Shown: positions 1-7,434 of the stretch, piece after piece
How positions within the stretch are numbered: the stretch's first letter is position 1
Layout of the letters: every line of letters starts with the position of its first letter
NCBI GenBank assembly: GCA_001412425.1
Contig: LKUH01000329.1
Location: 1-14,981 of the forward strand
Source: Candidatus Cloacimonas sp. SDB
GTDB lineage: Bacteria; Cloacimonadota; Cloacimonadia; Cloacimonadales; TCS61
DNA: 14,981 nt
Reading direction: 5' to 3'
Made by a program: the position numbers and the translations under genes
Notes under the pieces: model-generated
The model's database searches: none
What the model was told of the DNA's origin: nothing
What the model saw: the letters and a program-made list of their open reading frames with translations, nothing else

Positions 1-5
1 TTAAA

Positions 6-23
6 TGAAAACCCAGGTTTTCA
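6..23. repeat. Short perfect hairpin (8-bp arms)
   Basis: Arms at 6-13 and 16-23 are perfectly complementary, with two central bases. No T-run follows on either strand, so it does not look like a standard intrinsic terminator for a gene left of the window. It may be the end of an upstream transcription unit or part of a dispersed palindromic element together with the hairpin at 42-55. Confidence 0.5.
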
Positions 24-41
24 AACTTTCCTATTTTACCC

Positions 42-55
42 CGACGCAAGCGTCG
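42..55. repeat. GC-rich short hairpin, possible dispersed palindrome
   Basis: CGACGC (42-47) and GCGTCG (50-55) pair around a two-base AA centre. The element is a GC-rich island in very AT-rich intergenic DNA, 19 bases after another hairpin. Short GC-rich intergenic palindromes of this kind are often multicopy in a genome, but only one copy is visible here. Confidence 0.45.
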
Positions 56-198
56 AGGAATTCTGTTGATTAAATTATAATAAATTAAAGTAGTTGTACA
101 AACATATTTTACTTGATCCTGAAAAAAAGCTTGAACTATTTTCAGACATTTTAGTTTATGCCTTGATGTTTATAAAATATTTATTTGGAGGTCACTAG

Positions 199-1980
199 AT
201 GTTTCAGGGACTTAGAAAAAACGCAAAAATAGTAATCTATATTGTCGCAGCTGTATTTATACTTTCAATGGCAATTGGAGGTATTTCCAGCATTTTTACC
301 TCCCACCCCTATCTGGCAAAGATCGCCGGCGAGGAAATTACCTACTCAGAATATAATGAAATGCTTAAAAATTCCTACGCCAATTATGTTCAGCAAAATC
401 CCGACACAGAGATCACAGACCAGGTAATAAAACAGATTAACGATGAAACCTGGAACCAGCTGGTGGGAAAAATACTCTATGACAAAGAAATAAAACGCCG
501 AAAAATAAAGGTCACAGAAGATGATATTCTGGATAAACTTAGAAATCCTGCCCAGGATATAACTTCTATTCCGGATTTCCAGACCGACGGAAAATTCGAT
601 TACGATAAATATGAATCTCTACTTCTGGAAAATCCTGATTTCGCCAACTATCTGGAAGAAAGGTACGTACAAAGCCTGCCATATGAAAAACTATTTGAAT
701 CAGTTAAATCAGAAGTGAACGTAACCGAAGCAGAAGTGAAAGAAGATTTCATCAATAAAAACAATAAAGCCGATGCCCAAATCATCTTCTTCGATCCGGC
801 AAAAATTGATTCAGTCTCCGTTTCCCAGGAAGAAATCGAAAAATATTATAAAGACCATAAAGAAGATTACAGAAAAGAACCTTCCTGCCAGATCAAATAT
901 ATCAAAATCCCTCTGGCACCAAGTGAAGAAGATAAGAATATCGCCAAAACAAAAGCAGATTCTGTCTATACTATTGTTATGGCTGGTATGGATTTTGCCG
1001 CTGCCGCTATGGAATATTCCGAAGGACCTTCTGCACCCAAAGGAGGAGACCTGGGATACTTCACTCAAGGCAGAATGGTTAAAGAATTTTCTGACAAAGC
1101 TTTCAGTATGAATGTTAATGAAATATCCGAACCTGTTCTTACCCAGTTCGGCTGGCATATTATCAAAGTTACAGATAAAAGGACGAATGAAGCAGGTGAA
1201 CTGGAAGTAAAAGCAAGTCATATTCTTATTAGTACAGAAGCTTCAGATCAAACCAGAGAAAATCTGGCAATTGTGGCTGCCGATGTTTACGATAAAGCCG
1301 TAGATAATGGCATAGATGCTGCTGGCGAAACTTATGCCTATGAAGTTACCGAATCACGTGAATTTAACGAAAACTCCAGCTATATTGGTGGTATAGGACA
1401 ACAGCCTTCTTTGGTAAAATTTGCTTTCGATAATAAAGTTGGAAGTGTAAGCTCTCCTTTTGAACTCAATAATGGTGACTTCATTATCGCAGAAGTTTCA
1501 GAAAAACTTGGAGTTCATTATCAGGAACTTTCCGAAGTTGAAACCAGAATAAAATCTCTGCTCGAAAAAGAAAAGAAAGTGGAAGCTGTGCATCAGAAAG
1601 CTGAAAGTTTCAAAGCCTCCATATCCGGAAATGACCTGCTTGCGGAAGCAGCTGCAGCCGGATGGGAAATTCTGGAAGCTGAAGATATTACCATCGATAA
1701 AAGCCTTCCCAAGATCAGAAAAGAAACTGAGCTTAACAAAGCCATCCTTGAACTGGGCGAAAATGAATATACCAACCTGATCAAAGGACAAAACGGATCT
1801 TATATTGCCTACGTTACCAGAAGAGTTGAACCCGATCTGGCTGTATTCGAACAAACCAAGGAAAACCTACTTAAAGAAGCTCAAATAGAAGCCGAAAATG
1901 TACACCTCAATGAATGGTATATGGATCTTAAAGATTCAGCAAAAATAGAAGACTATCGCAGCGATTATTACAGTTTGTAA
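199..1980 (+). CDS. ppiD: PpiD/SurA-like membrane-anchored peptidylprolyl isomerase
   Basis: This is a periplasmic foldase/chaperone held in the inner membrane that should assist folding of exported proteins. A short basic N-terminus is followed by one membrane segment (about residues 10-32). A SurA-N-like helical region runs to about 220. A parvulin domain (about 228-330) shows the typical GGDLGYF and 'FGWHIIKV' signatures. A second parvulin-like segment starts at 'KASHILIS' (about 338-345) and runs to about 440. It keeps the hallmark start and a 'GSVSSPF' stretch but has no GGDLG-type motif, so it is probably non-catalytic. The 593 aa length is close to that of E. coli PpiD. The start is supported by GGAGG at 187-191, seven bases before the ATG. 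The gene is monocistronic and ends at an intrinsic terminator. SurA is the alternative family, but the uncleaved-looking N-terminal anchor favours PpiD. Confidence 0.88.
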   Translation: MFQGLRKNAKIVIYIVAAVFILSMAIGGISSIFTSHPYLAKIAGEEITYSEYNEMLKNSYANYVQQNPDTEITDQVIKQINDETWNQLVGKILYDKEIKRRKIKVTEDDILDKLRNPAQDITSIPDFQTDGKFDYDKYESLLLENPDFANYLEERYVQSLPYEKLFESVKSEVNVTEAEVKEDFINKNNKADAQIIFFDPAKIDSVSVSQEEIEKYYKDHKEDYRKEPSCQIKYIKIPLAPSEEDKNIAKTKADSVYTIVMAGMDFAAAAMEYSEGPSAPKGGDLGYFTQGRMVKEFSDKAFSMNVNEISEPVLTQFGWHIIKVTDKRTNEAGELEVKASHILISTEASDQTRENLAIVAADVYDKAVDNGIDAAGETYAYEVTESREFNENSSYIGGIGQQPSLVKFAFDNKVGSVSSPFELNNGDFIIAEVSEKLGVHYQELSEVETRIKSLLEKEKKVEAVHQKAESFKASISGNDLLAEAAAAGWEILEAEDITIDKSLPKIRKETELNKAILELGENEYTNLIKGQNGSYIAYVTRRVEPDLAVFEQTKENLLKEAQIEAENVHLNEWYMDLKDSAKIEDYRSDYYSL

Positions 1981-2000
1981 ATCTCATTCAAATAATCTTA

Positions 2001-2032
2001 AAGCACCTGAAAAATCAGGTGCTTTTTTTTAT
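2001..2032 (+). terminator. Intrinsic terminator of the PpiD-like gene
   Basis: A perfect 10-bp stem (2001-2010 with 2015-2024) closes an AAAA loop and runs directly into a T-tract (2023-2030). It lies 20 bases after the stop codon. It sits between convergent genes, but the minus-strand reading has only a short T-run after the stem, so its main role is on the plus strand. Confidence 0.93.
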
Positions 2033-2079
2033 TCCTGAACAACTTCTGCTATTCGAATGTTTCTGACACTATTGGATTT

Positions 2080-3099
2080 CTAAGAAAAAATAGCTTTGAT
2101 AAATTCCTTTTCGTTGAAATCCCTCAGGTCTTCAACAGCTTCTCCCACCCCGATCAACTTGACTGGAATATTTAACTGATGTTTGATACCTATTACAATA
2201 CCACCCTTGGCAGTGCCGTCCAGCTTGGTTAAAACCAAACCGGTTAGTTCCAGCGCCCGGTTGAAAAACTCAACCTGAGTGATAGCATTCTGACCGGTTG
2301 TAGCATCAATTACCATCAACGTCTCGTGTGGCCCATCCGGGATGATCTTTTTAATGGTTCTGTTTATCTTCCCTAATTCATTCATCAGATTTATTTTTGT
2401 ATGTTGTCTTCCTGCGGTATCAATCAGAACTACATCTTTCATTTTTTTTACAGAGGATACCAGTCCGTCATAAACAACGGAAGACGGATCCGCTCCTGTC
2501 TGCTGTTTTATACACTCAGCTCCGGCTCTTTCAGCCCAGATAGCCAACTGTTCTCCGGCGGCTGCCCTGAATGTATCCGCAGCTATCACCAATACACTTT
2601 TACCTTGAGCGGTGAATCTTTTTGCCAGTTTTCCAATCGTGGTTGTTTTCCCAACCCCGTTTACACCGGCAAACAGAACAACAAAAGGTTTCTTGTCCCG
2701 AAATCGAAAATGATCGGAATCCTTACTATAATCCGATTCCAGCAGATCAGTAATGATCCTGATCAAACGAATCTTAATTTCTTCAACTTCACTGATCTTT
2801 TCTAGATTGATCACAGCTTTCAACTTTTCAGTAATGTCCAGGGTAGCCTTTACACCTATGTCTGCCTGTAGCATCACCTCTTCAAGTTCTTCAATTAGGT
2901 TTTCATCAATCCTTCTACTTGAAGTGATAGTTTCCAATATCCTTCCTACAAAGTTAGTTCTGGTTTTTTCTAGTTTATTGGAAAGAGTTAAAGCTTTTTT
3001 GGAATGTGGTGTTTTAGCGGGTTTGAATTTCTTCACCAGGAAAAGAACTAATAAAGCAATAGCGGTAATAATGATAACTATATATTGCCAGTTTTCCAT
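2080..3099 (-). CDS. ftsY: Signal recognition particle receptor FtsY
   Basis: FtsY is the SRP-receptor GTPase that delivers ribosome-nascent chain complexes to the membrane. An N-terminal hydrophobic segment (about residues 6-23, followed by KK) anchors the protein in place of a long acidic A domain. The helical N domain follows. The G domain shows GVNGVGKT (about 145-152), DTFRAAAGEQL (about 175-185), DTAGR (227-231) and TKLDG (291-295). The start at 3099 gives 339 aa. AGGAG at 3105-3109 lies five bases upstream. A longer reading from 3147 would begin inside the terminator hairpin of rpsT and would add 16 residues before the membrane anchor, so I reject it. The gene is downstream of rpsT on the same strand and is convergent with the PpiD-like gene. 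Confidence 0.96.
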   Translation of the reverse strand: MENWQYIVIIITAIALLVLFLVKKFKPAKTPHSKKALTLSNKLEKTRTNFVGRILETITSSRRIDENLIEELEEVMLQADIGVKATLDITEKLKAVINLEKISEVEEIKIRLIRIITDLLESDYSKDSDHFRFRDKKPFVVLFAGVNGVGKTTTIGKLAKRFTAQGKSVLVIAADTFRAAAGEQLAIWAERAGAECIKQQTGADPSSVVYDGLVSSVKKMKDVVLIDTAGRQHTKINLMNELGKINRTIKKIIPDGPHETLMVIDATTGQNAITQVEFFNRALELTGLVLTKLDGTAKGGIVIGIKHQLNIPVKLIGVGEAVEDLRDFNEKEFIKAIFS

Positions 3100-3114
3100 T
3101 ATAACTCCTGAAAT

Positions 3115-3141
3115 AAAAAAAAGGCAGACGTCTGTCTGCCT
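3115..3141 (-). terminator. Intrinsic terminator after rpsT
   Basis: On the minus strand AGGCAGAC (3141-3134) pairs with GTCTGCCT (3129-3122) around a four-base loop. The stem runs straight into eight T residues (3122-3115). It lies 18 bases after the rpsT stop and only five bases before the ftsY Shine-Dalgarno site. Most rpsT transcripts should end here, and ftsY would depend on readthrough or on a promoter not recognised here. Confidence 0.9.
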
Positions 3142-3159
3142 GTGCAATACTATATTGTT

Positions 3160-3429
3160 TTAGCTTTGGTCTTCTTTGGAAAGATTGTTAACGTAATTGG
3201 CTATTCTAGCCTTTCTGCGGCTGGCTGTTCTTTTATGAATAATATTCCTTTTAGCAGCTTTATCAAGGTCAGAATAAATTTTATTTAAAAGCTGTTGTTT
3301 TTCTTCCAGACTTATTCCACTGCGGATTTTTTTGGAGAGTGTGTTAATTGTACTTTTTACATAATTATTACGAGCTGAACGTTTCTTTTCCTGTCTTAAC
3401 CTTTTTTCACAAGATTTATGATTAGGCAT
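3160..3429 (-). CDS. rpsT: 30S ribosomal protein S20
   Basis: S20 is a primary 16S rRNA-binding protein of the small subunit body. The 89 aa product is strongly basic and helical. It begins MPNHKSCEKRLRQ, a variant of the usual S20 'MANxKSAxKRxRQ' start. It also has the 'KRNIIHKRTASRRKARI' segment near the C-terminus that is typical of the family. GGAGG at 3434-3438 lies four bases before the ATG. A TTGACA-type -35 sits 53-58 bases upstream of the start codon, and an intrinsic terminator follows the stop, so the gene looks like its own transcription unit. Confidence 0.97.
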   Translation of the reverse strand: MPNHKSCEKRLRQEKKRSARNNYVKSTINTLSKKIRSGISLEEKQQLLNKIYSDLDKAAKRNIIHKRTASRRKARIANYVNNLSKEDQS

Positions 3430-3460
3430 TCTTCCTCCACTGATATAATTTTATGTGCTA

Positions 3461-3487
3461 AAAATAGTTAGGGTAAATTCCTGTCAA
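3461..3487 (-). promoter_or_regulatory. Candidate promoter of rpsT
   Basis: On the minus strand a perfect TTGACA (3487-3482) is followed after 15 bases by TATTTT (3466-3461). The -35 is a full match. The -10 is only four of six and the spacer is short, so the exact -10 is uncertain. The position suits rpsT, about 30 bases before its Shine-Dalgarno site. It lies just after the stop of the upstream amidase gene. Confidence 0.45.
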
Positions 3488-3514
3488 ATTTTTTTTAAAA
3501 TAAATAAATATGCT

Positions 3515-4624
3515 TCACTGCATTATGTCAAATTTATACTTAAAGTCTTTGATGCCCTTGAAAATTGCACTTACCAGGAGGTTTTGGTAAGAAGATTTTT
3601 TCAGTATTTTTTCTTCTTCCTTATTTGTGATATACCCCAGTTCCAGAAGGACTGCCGGCATGAAAGCACCTCTGAGGACAAAAAAATTGGCCTGTTTCAC
3701 TCCCCGGTCGTTTGCTCCCGTTTGATCGACCAGATAATGCTGAAGCTTCACAGATTGCTGATAACTCTCTTCCAGATGCTCACTCTGCGCCATGTCCGCC
3801 AAAATAAAAGCTAGATCATCATATTTTTTTACTGCTTCTTCCCCACCCTCATAATCATATACAACAGAATTTTCAAGTGCTTCAACAGCCCTGGCTCCAT
3901 CTGTTTTGGCTGTAGAAAGATAATAAACTTCTATTCCTTTGGCTTTAGTATTATGATGGGCATTTATGTGGATGGAAACAAAAAGGTCTGCTTTATGACG
4001 ATTAGCAAACTCTGTCCTCTGCTGCAGTGAGACAAATTCATCACAATCTCTCGTAAGTAACACTTCAACATCCAGATTTTTTTCCAGAACTTTTTTCAGT
4101 TTCCTGGCTATTTCCAGCACCAGGTCCTTTTCATAAGTAGATCCGGAATATCCTACTGCACCCGGGTCCCGGCCACCATGCCCCGGATCGAGAACAATGG
4201 TCTTAATTCTATTATCAGAGGGATTTTCAACTTTAAGCCTATTTTCCTCAAATTTAATCTGATCAGGTAATATCAGCGGTAGTGATTCTGTGAGAAAAGT
4301 CCGAGGTAAAAATAACTTGTCATTCAACTGGAGCAAGGGAAATTCAAAATTATAAATATCCCCGTTACAAGTAAGAAAAGATGATTCCATTAAAATTATT
4401 AACTGACAGCCATAAAGATTTATTCTTAATCTGTGATCTATCACATCTTCTTTTATAAATGCTTTAAAAGCTTTATTTAACTCAAAAATATTAAAGTATT
4501 CTTCACCTGCAATAGTAATAGTATTAATTGTTTCAGGACTCAGGTTGGATGAATATTCAACCTCTATGGCTGAATAAAGCCCAGAAAACAACACACTGAT
4601 CAGCATCAGCAAAATATACTTCAA
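3515..4624 (-). CDS. Secreted N-acetylmuramoyl-L-alanine amidase (Amidase_3)
   Basis: This zinc amidase should cleave the bond between MurNAc and the peptide stem in the periplasm. It has a signal peptide (about residues 1-18). A beta-rich N-terminal region (about 20-125, 'LPRTFLTESLPLILP') resembles copper-amine-oxidase-N/stalk-type domains. A C-terminal AmiA/B/C-type catalytic domain spans about 140-360. Visible ligands are His149 in DPGHGG, Glu165 in 'TYEKDL' and His219 in 'SIHINAH'. The catalytic Glu lies in 'LLELGYITN'. The 369 aa length is normal for a two-domain family member. The start codon is TTG at 4624-4622, chosen because GGAGG (4634-4630) sits five bases upstream and the reading gives a complete signal peptide. 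The first in-frame ATG lies six codons later and would cut into it. The gene is divergent from the rnf operon. Confidence 0.92.
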   Translation of the reverse strand: MKYILLMLISVLFSGLYSAIEVEYSSNLSPETINTITIAGEEYFNIFELNKAFKAFIKEDVIDHRLRINLYGCQLIILMESSFLTCNGDIYNFEFPLLQLNDKLFLPRTFLTESLPLILPDQIKFEENRLKVENPSDNRIKTIVLDPGHGGRDPGAVGYSGSTYEKDLVLEIARKLKKVLEKNLDVEVLLTRDCDEFVSLQQRTEFANRHKADLFVSIHINAHHNTKAKGIEVYYLSTAKTDGARAVEALENSVVYDYEGGEEAVKKYDDLAFILADMAQSEHLEESYQQSVKLQHYLVDQTGANDRGVKQANFFVLRGAFMPAVLLELGYITNKEEEKILKKSSYQNLLVSAIFKGIKDFKYKFDIMQ

Positions 4625-4632
4625 ATCAACCT

Positions 4633-4670
4633 CCAGATAACGAAGGTTAATTCTTTTTAACGGTATCTGG
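4633..4670 (-). promoter_or_regulatory. 5'-UTR hairpin touching the amidase ribosome binding site
   Basis: On the minus strand CCAGATA (4670-4664) pairs with TATCTGG (4639-4633). Inside it GTTAA (4661-4657) pairs with TTAAC (4650-4646), leaving a six-base loop. The 3' end of the outer stem supplies the first two G residues of the GGAGG ribosome binding site (4634-4630). Folding could therefore partly hide the site and lower translation from the TTG start. The pairing is seen in the sequence; the regulatory role is inferred. Confidence 0.4.
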
Positions 4671-4688
4671 TGTGCAACATATTTTTCA

Positions 4689-4732
4689 TTTCAGTACTGT
4701 TTTAACTAAGAAATGATAAAATGATACTGAAA
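4689..4732. repeat. Inverted repeat TTTCAGTA ... TACTGAAA
   Basis: Perfect 8-bp arms at 4689-4696 and 4725-4732 flank 28 AT-rich bases in the divergent intergenic region. The spacing is about four helical turns from centre to centre, which could suit paired protein-binding half-sites. It could also be chance in AT-rich DNA. Confidence 0.3.
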
Positions 4733-4992
4733 AGATAAACAGTAAGAAATTTGCGATCTTTTATACAATCAGCTGCATTAAAACCAAATTTTACTAATCC
4801 CATTTTTTCATTTCATAGCTTATAATATCATTATCTCTGCCAGTTATTCAGCCGGTAGAAGAAGTAAAGTTTTAATATTTATCCAAGAGCAAATACTTTG
4901 TGAAATGTAAAAATTCCTTGCTTGAAATATTTCCCTTAAAATTCTGGTTTAAATCTTGAGTAAAAAAACAGTAAATTTCAGTAGGAGATACT

Positions 4993-6312
4993 ATGGAATA
5001 TAAGAGTTTTCCGGGGGGAATTCATCCACCTGATGCCAAAAAATATTCTAAAAACAGTTCTATTGCAGACCCGCCGCTTCCCCAAAAGGTAATAATTCCA
5101 CTTTTACAGCACATAGGCGCTCCTTCTAAGCCTGTTGTAAAAGTTGGGGATGAAGTGAAATTAGGTCAGAAAATAGCTGAAGCCGGAGGATTTGTATCAA
5201 TTCCCATGCATGCCTCTATCTCTGGTAAGATCACAAATATTGCCAAATTTCCTCATCCTGCAGGTTTAATGCAGCAGGCTATCGAAATTACGGGAAATGG
5301 TAAAGATGACTGGATTGACCTGGTAGATGATGAAAATTATTTTGAACTGTCTGCCGAAGAAATTAAGAAACGCATTGCCGAAGCAGGAATTTGTGGAATG
5401 GGCGGAGCCGGTTTTCCAACCCATGTGAAATTGTCCCCACCCCAAGACAAACCAATTGATACTGTAATACTGAACGGAGTTGAATGTGAGCCTTATCTTA
5501 CAGCCGACTACAGACTGATGCTGGAAAGGCCTGAAGCTATTATTTCCGGTTTAAAACTGCTGATGAAAACAGTAAAAGCAGAAAATGGAATTATCGGGAT
5601 TGAATCCAATAAACCGGATGCTATAAAATTGTTCGAAGAACTGCTGAAAGATGAAAAAAATATCAAGGTGACCGGTCTTAAACTGAAATATCCTCAGGGA
5701 GCAGAAAAACAGCTGATCTACGCTGCTACAGGCAGAAAAGTGCCGAATCAAGGTGGACTTCCGATGTCGGTTGGTACAGTTGTTCAGAATGTTGGCACTG
5801 CGGTTGCAGTATATGAAGCCGTAAGATATAAAAAACCTCTGATTCAGAGAGTGATCAGCGTGACAGGTAAGATCGTAAAAAATCCCCGGAATATCAACGC
5901 CCGAATTGGAACTTTATGTAAAGATCTGCTGGAATTTTGCGACGGAACTACAGAAGAAATCGGTAAAGTCATTTCCGGAGGACCCATGATGGGATTTGCT
6001 CTTTTTACTTTGGATACTCCGATTGGGAAAGGTAGTTCAGGTCTTCTTATTATGAATAAAAAAGAAGCTTCCAAAAATGAAGAAAGTACCTGCCTGAGGT
6101 GCGGAAGATGTGTGGACGTCTGCCCCATGAATCTTGTACCCAGCCTAATCGCCAGCAATGTTCGCTATAATGATATTAAATCTGCTGAAAAATATGGTGC
6201 CATGGATTGCATCAAATGCGGCAGCTGTGCATATGTCTGCCCCTCTCATATCAAACTTATTCAGTGGATCGATATTGCCAAAATAAAGATAAGTGAGATG
6301 CGATCTTCTTAA
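4993..6312 (+). CDS. rnfC: Rnf complex subunit RnfC (NADH/FMN and two [4Fe-4S])
   Basis: RnfC is the peripheral NAD(H)-side subunit of the Rnf ferredoxin:NAD+ oxidoreductase. An N-terminal barrel-sandwich region (about residues 1-110, 'FPGGIHPPDAKK') precedes the flavin/nucleotide-binding domain. That domain contains the conserved GICGMGGAGFPT loop (132-143). An SLBB-like segment follows, then two cysteine sets: C367/370/373/377 and C406/409/412/416, ligands for two [4Fe-4S] clusters. At 439 aa it is the compact form, without the long repetitive C-terminal extension of E. coli RnfC. AGGAG at 4983-4987 lies five bases before the ATG. It is the first gene of the rnfCDGEAB operon, 54 bases before rnfD. 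Confidence 0.96.
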   Translation: MEYKSFPGGIHPPDAKKYSKNSSIADPPLPQKVIIPLLQHIGAPSKPVVKVGDEVKLGQKIAEAGGFVSIPMHASISGKITNIAKFPHPAGLMQQAIEITGNGKDDWIDLVDDENYFELSAEEIKKRIAEAGICGMGGAGFPTHVKLSPPQDKPIDTVILNGVECEPYLTADYRLMLERPEAIISGLKLLMKTVKAENGIIGIESNKPDAIKLFEELLKDEKNIKVTGLKLKYPQGAEKQLIYAATGRKVPNQGGLPMSVGTVVQNVGTAVAVYEAVRYKKPLIQRVISVTGKIVKNPRNINARIGTLCKDLLEFCDGTTEEIGKVISGGPMMGFALFTLDTPIGKGSSGLLIMNKKEASKNEESTCLRCGRCVDVCPMNLVPSLIASNVRYNDIKSAEKYGAMDCIKCGSCAYVCPSHIKLIQWIDIAKIKISEMRSS

Positions 6313-6366
6313 CCTGTTTAAAACGATATTTAAAATAAATTATTGAAATAAAATTATGGAGGATTT

Positions 6367-7434
6367 ATGAGCCAGATCTATGCTGTTTCAGCTGCACCAC
6401 ATATTAAACAGAAGATCTCCGTTTCTTCCGTTATGTGGCAGGTTGCTCTGGCATTAACACCAGCCTTGCTGGCAGCAGTTGTTTTTTTTGGGATCAGATC
6501 TCTGGAACTGACCATCTATGGCATTCTTGCTGCTGTGATTACGGAAGCTCTATTCCAGAAAATTCGCCAAGTACCGATTACGGTAACCGACGGCAGTGCT
6601 GTTGTAACTGGAATGCTTATCAGTTTTAATCTAAATGTTGCCTCTCCCTGGTGGCTGCCGGTAGCAGGATCTGTTTTTGCCATCACTATCGGCAAACAGA
6701 TCTTCGGAGGACTGGGACATAATCCCATGAATCCGGCCTTACTGGGCAGAGCCTTTCTGGTTGCTTCCTGGCCAACTCTTACCACTGCAGGCTGGACAGC
6801 TTCAGCCCCTTTCAAAAATCTCTTTGAAGGCTCCATTAACGGTTTAAAGAATCTGCCTTCCAATATTCCGGATGTAATCACTTCTGCCACTCCTCTGGGA
6901 GTAGCAAAAGCTCTGAGAGATCCCGCCATCATCAGTAGAGATATGGCAGAAACAGTAATGAACAAACTGGCTGATATGGATACAATTCGCCATCTTTTCT
7001 GGGGAAATATCGGGGGCTGTATCGGAGAAGTGTCAGCCGGACTTCTGCTTCTGGGCGCAGCCTACCTGGCTTATAAACATATTATCGAATGGAGAATACC
7101 GGTAAGTTATATTGCTACTGTTTTTGTTCTTATTTACGTATTCGGTGGGATCAATGGCCTCTTCTCCGCCTCAATATTACTTCCCGTCTTCCATATTTTT
7201 GCCGGCGGGTTGATCCTGGGTGCATTTTTTATGGCAACGGATATGGTAACGTCTCCCGTCACAAAACGGGGGCGATATATTTTCGGTATCGGCTGTGGAA
7301 TCATCACAGTAGTCATCAGATTAGTAGGTGGTTATCCTGAAGGTGTATCATATTCCATACTGTTAATGAACATAGCTGTTCCCCTGATAGATAAATATAC
7401 TGTTCCTAAACCTTTTGGGGAGGTAAGATCATGA
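6367..7434 (+). CDS. rnfD: Rnf complex subunit RnfD (flavinylated membrane subunit)
   Basis: RnfD is an integral membrane subunit of the NqrB/RnfD family that takes part in transmembrane electron transfer and ion translocation. The 355 aa contain many hydrophobic segments. Visible signatures are 'TDGSAVVTGMLISFNLN', 'FGGLGHNPMNPALLGRAFL' and 'TSATPLGVAKAL'. Thr175 in the SATPL motif is the expected site of covalent FMN attachment by phosphoester linkage. 'FFMATDMVTSPVTKRGR' near the C-terminus is also typical. GGAGG at 6358-6362 lies four bases before the ATG. The stop overlaps the start of rnfG by four bases, so the two are probably translationally coupled. Confidence 0.96.
   Translation: MSQIYAVSAAPHIKQKISVSSVMWQVALALTPALLAAVVFFGIRSLELTIYGILAAVITEALFQKIRQVPITVTDGSAVVTGMLISFNLNVASPWWLPVAGSVFAITIGKQIFGGLGHNPMNPALLGRAFLVASWPTLTTAGWTASAPFKNLFEGSINGLKNLPSNIPDVITSATPLGVAKALRDPAIISRDMAETVMNKLADMDTIRHLFWGNIGGCIGEVSAGLLLLGAAYLAYKHIIEWRIPVSYIATVFVLIYVFGGINGLFSASILLPVFHIFAGGLILGAFFMATDMVTSPVTKRGRYIFGIGCGIITVVIRLVGGYPEGVSYSILLMNIAVPLIDKYTVPKPFGEVRS

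Larger units (their letters stand above)
4625..4992. other. Divergent intergenic region between the amidase and rnfC
   Basis: These 368 AT-rich bases hold no convincing gene. They must contain start signals for the amidase (leftward) and the rnf operon (rightward). A consensus TATAAT lies at 4821-4826 (+) and a TAAAAT at 4937-4942 (+), but neither has a good -35. On the minus strand TTGGTT (4787-4782), 16 bases and TATAAA (4765-4760) form a weak candidate for the amidase. Two inverted repeats (4633-4670 and 4689-4732) are listed separately. I recognise no known riboswitch. Confidence 0.5.

Noticed and set aside
76..81. Consensus TATAAT as promoter of the PpiD-like gene
   Set aside because: No -35-like sequence lies at a suitable distance and the leader would be long; such hexamers are common in AT-rich DNA. 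TTGAAC at 131-136 lacks a good -10.
2401..2805. Open frame on the plus strand opposite ftsY
   Set aside because: It is antisense to a clear GTPase gene, is low in charged-residue pattern and has no family features or ribosome binding site.
3100..3147. Sixteen extra N-terminal residues of FtsY (start at 3147)
   Set aside because: They are encoded by the rpsT terminator hairpin and T-tract, and a better ribosome binding site lies before the ATG at 3099.
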